Assembly (NCBI GenBank): GCA_023388235.1
Contig: JAEWGQ010000042.1
Span: 1 to 15,701, forward strand
Direction of reading: 5' to 3'
Length of the DNA: 15,701 bases
Source: Actinomycetes bacterium
GTDB taxonomy: Bacteria; Actinomycetota; Actinomycetes; Actinomycetales; Cellulomonadaceae
Below the pieces are notes generated by a model, which saw only the letters and a program-made list of their open reading frames with translations, searched no databases and was not told the origin of the DNA. This document shows, one piece after another, positions 14,214 through 15,701 of this stretch. A program made the translations under genes and the position numbers. How positions within the stretch are numbered: position 1 is the first letter of the stretch; every line of letters starts with the position of its first letter.

Positions 14214-14245
14214 ACGGGACAAACCCGGGCAGACGGGACTAGCCT
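14214..14245 (+). promoter_or_regulatory. Direct repeats ACGGGAC and -10-like TAGCCT before the glycosyltransferase
   Basis: ACGGGAC occurs at 14214-14220 and 14233-14239, 19 bases apart (about two helical turns), and TAGCCT (14240-14245) follows at once. No -35 consensus is seen. The layout fits a promoter helped by an activator bound to the repeats, with a leader of about 38 bases. Confidence 0.4.
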
Positions 14246-14289
14246 CGCCCGCGGGACCGGACCAGGGCAGGGTCCCGGAGGAGGTCGCC

Positions 14290-15228
14290 GTGCCGGTCCC
14301 GGAGCTCACCGTGGGCGTCCCCGTGTACAACGGGGCGCGCTACCTGGAGCAGGCGCTCACCGCGCTGCGCGACCAGGACCTCGCGGACATCGAGGTGGTC
14401 GTGTCCGACAACGCCTCGACGGACGCGACCGGCGAGATCGCGCGGTCCTTCGCCGCCGCCGACCACCGGTTCCGCTACGTGCGGTCCCCGGTCAACCAGG
14501 GCGTGCCGCGGAACTTCAACCGCACGCTCGCCCTCGCCCGGGCGCCGCTGTTCATGTGGCACGCCGCCGACGACGTCGTCACGCCGCGCCACCTGGTGGC
14601 CTGCCGCGACGCGCTCGCCGCCGTGCCGGACGCCGACGTGGCGTTCCCGCGCGTCACCCTCATCGGCCCGGACGGCGAGGTCGTGGGCCACATGGACGAC
14701 GAGGACATCACCCTGCGGGGGCTCTCGCCCGCCCGGCGGGTCGACCTGCTGCTGCGCCGCTCCGGCTGCCAGGCGATCGCCTGGGGCGGCGTGCACCGCA
14801 CCGCGGCGCTGCGGGCGCTCGGCGGGCACCCGGACTTCTTCGGCGGGGACATGGTGCTCGGCCTGCGCTCGGCCCTGCGCACCGAGTGGGTCGAGGTGCC
14901 GGAGCGGCTGTTCCTGTGCCGGCGCCACGACGCCCAGAACAGCAAGGCCGTCGGGGCGGACCCCGTGGTGCAGGCCCGCAGCTTCGACCCCGGGTTCCGC
15001 CGGCCGGTGGCGTTCCCGCAGTGGTACCTGACCCTGCGGCTGCTCACGGAGGTCGCGGCCGCACCGGCCTCCCTCGCGCAGCGCGCCGCCGCGGTCGGGG
15101 TCGTGATGCGCCGCTGGACGCTGCCGGAGTGGCGGATGCTGGCGTACGACGTCAAGCGCAACGCGATCCGGCTGCGCCGCGGCAGCTACGAGGGGGCGTA
15201 CTCGGCCTCCGCGGGCTCCTGGGTCTGA
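14290..15228 (+). CDS. Family 2 glycosyltransferase (GT-A fold)
   Basis: 312 residues. The nucleotide-sugar-binding half is clear: LTVGVPVYNGARYLEQAL (6-23), VVVSDNASTDAT (36-47) and NQGVPRNFN (69-77). WHAADDVV carries Asp94-Asp95 as the metal-binding acidic pair. The C-terminal half has GGVHRTAALRALGG and a long basic tail (KRNAIRLRRG) without membrane helices, so it is probably a soluble or peripheral enzyme. The GTG at 14290 has an excellent GGAGGAGG (14277-14284), so the open frame further upstream was ignored. The donor and acceptor are unknown. Cell-surface polysaccharide or flagellin modification are possibilities, the latter only hinted at by the nearby chemoreceptor. It converges on the next gene with four bases between stops. 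Confidence 0.9.
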   Translation: MPVPELTVGVPVYNGARYLEQALTALRDQDLADIEVVVSDNASTDATGEIARSFAAADHRFRYVRSPVNQGVPRNFNRTLALARAPLFMWHAADDVVTPRHLVACRDALAAVPDADVAFPRVTLIGPDGEVVGHMDDEDITLRGLSPARRVDLLLRRSGCQAIAWGGVHRTAALRALGGHPDFFGGDMVLGLRSALRTEWVEVPERLFLCRRHDAQNSKAVGADPVVQARSFDPGFRRPVAFPQWYLTLRLLTEVAAAPASLAQRAAAVGVVMRRWTLPEWRMLAYDVKRNAIRLRRGSYEGAYSASAGSWV

Positions 15229-15232
15229 CCGC

Positions 15233-15701
15233 TCAGCGCACCGCGCCCGCGCCCGCCGCGGCGAGCAGCGCGTGCGCCGCCGACCCCTCCGGCACCGGGA
15301 CCTCCACGACCGCCGACCCGGCGACCAGCCGCGCCACGACGACCCCGGCGTACCGCGGGTCGGGCCCGACGGTCAGCGCGTCCAGCCCGCCGAGCGGCAC
15401 CACCGTCCGCGACGCCGAGTGCACCGGCTTCGACCCCCGCAGCACCCAGTCGTGCCGCCCGAACACCTCGAGCACCGTCCCGTCGCCCGCGAGGACGGCG
15501 CCCTGCAGCGTCGCCGGCGAGACGAGGTGCGCGAGGCGCTGGACCGTCCCGCCCGCGCGCGGCACCACCCGCTGCCGCCCGTGCCCGGCCCACGGCACCA
15601 GGTCCGGGCGGGACCGCGTGACGTCCCGGACGTCGCCCGCGATCCCGAGGTCGTCCCGCCCGAGGTCCAGGGCGTCGGCCCGCGGCCGCGCCGCCGCGAG
15701 C
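15233..15701 (-). CDS. Uncharacterised protein, C-terminal 155 residues (5' end beyond the window)
   Basis: The frame is open from the window edge down to TGA at 15235-15233. An in-frame GTG at 15598 would give 121 residues, but the reading continues upstream without a stop (for example DALDLGRDDLGIAGDVRDV) with the same codon bias, so I treat the gene as cut by the edge. Visible features are a basic WAGHGRQRVVPRAGGTVQRL stretch, then FGRHDWVLRGSKPV and a Val/Ala-rich, beta-like end. I do not recognise the family. Confidence 0.6.
   Translation of the reverse strand, partial: LAAARPRADALDLGRDDLGIAGDVRDVTRSRPDLVPWAGHGRQRVVPRAGGTVQRLAHLVSPATLQGAVLAGDGTVLEVFGRHDWVLRGSKPVHSASRTVVPLGGLDALTVGPDPRYAGVVVARLVAGSAVVEVPVPEGSAAHALLAAAGAGAVR

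Noticed and set aside
13591..14289. Long open frame running into the glycosyltransferase from upstream
   Set aside because: It crosses the end of the GNAT gene, the minus-strand small gene and the palindromic control region. The GTG at 14290 has a textbook ribosome site and starts directly at the GT-A fold.

Overview
The window is about 75% G+C with strongly G/C-biased third codon positions. It has many GTG starts and 4-8 base stop/start overlaps inside operons. With a lone sugar ABC importer lacking its own ATPase, a HutC-type GntR regulator, a GH127 enzyme and a chemoreceptor, this points to a motile, plant-polysaccharide-degrading actinobacterium of the Cellulomonas/Micrococcales type. The genus is an inference from gene content and composition.

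Layout. (1) 1-244 has no gene. It holds a very long near-perfect inverted repeat, three degenerate 35-bp tandem repeats and a terminator hairpin. (2) 245-5290, minus strand, is a tightly coupled operon: solute-binding lipoprotein, two ABC permeases, then a GH127 beta-L-arabinofuranosidase-like enzyme. (3) 5291-5511 is the divergent control region. It has a TTGACG-18-TACGTT promoter for the ABC operon, with a perfect CCGAAA-N4-TTTCGG palindrome over the predicted transcription start. The LacI-family regulator follows on the plus strand (5512-6537). (4) 6538-9570 is a second, unrelated sugar operon: an Ula-type phosphotransferase system (IIC, IIB, IIA) plus a SIS-domain phosphosugar protein. A gntR/hutC-type gene follows (9648-10379). 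The PTS promoter carries a CCGGT-N4-ACCGG palindrome matching the HutC-type GT-N-TA-N-AC pattern, again at the start site. (5) 10426-13687 holds an unrecognised 186-residue protein, a methyl-accepting chemotaxis protein, and a GNAT acetyltransferase with a 9-bp minisatellite in its linker. (6) 13732-15701 holds a small unrecognised minus-strand gene, a divergent intergenic region rich in palindromes (including one resembling a DosR/NarL-type box), a family 2 glycosyltransferase, and the 3' part of a minus-strand gene that runs off the window.

How it may work. The binding protein and permeases would import an arabinofuranosyl oligosaccharide, energised by a shared ATPase encoded elsewhere. The cytoplasmic GH127 enzyme would then release L-arabinose, and the LacI protein would repress the operon when substrate is absent. 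The PTS operon would import and phosphorylate an unknown sugar or sugar acid. The SIS protein would act on the phosphorylated product, and the UTRA-domain regulator would sense that product. None of the classical ascorbate catabolic enzymes (UlaG/D/E/F) is nearby, so the substrate is open.

Most worth a second look: an AT-richer inverted repeat inside the lacI coding sequence, made by a run of codons the gene otherwise avoids and resembling the promoter operator; the orphan Ula-like PTS/SIS/GntR unit with its operator; the long palindrome at the left edge; and the DosR-like box between the small unknown gene and the glycosyltransferase.
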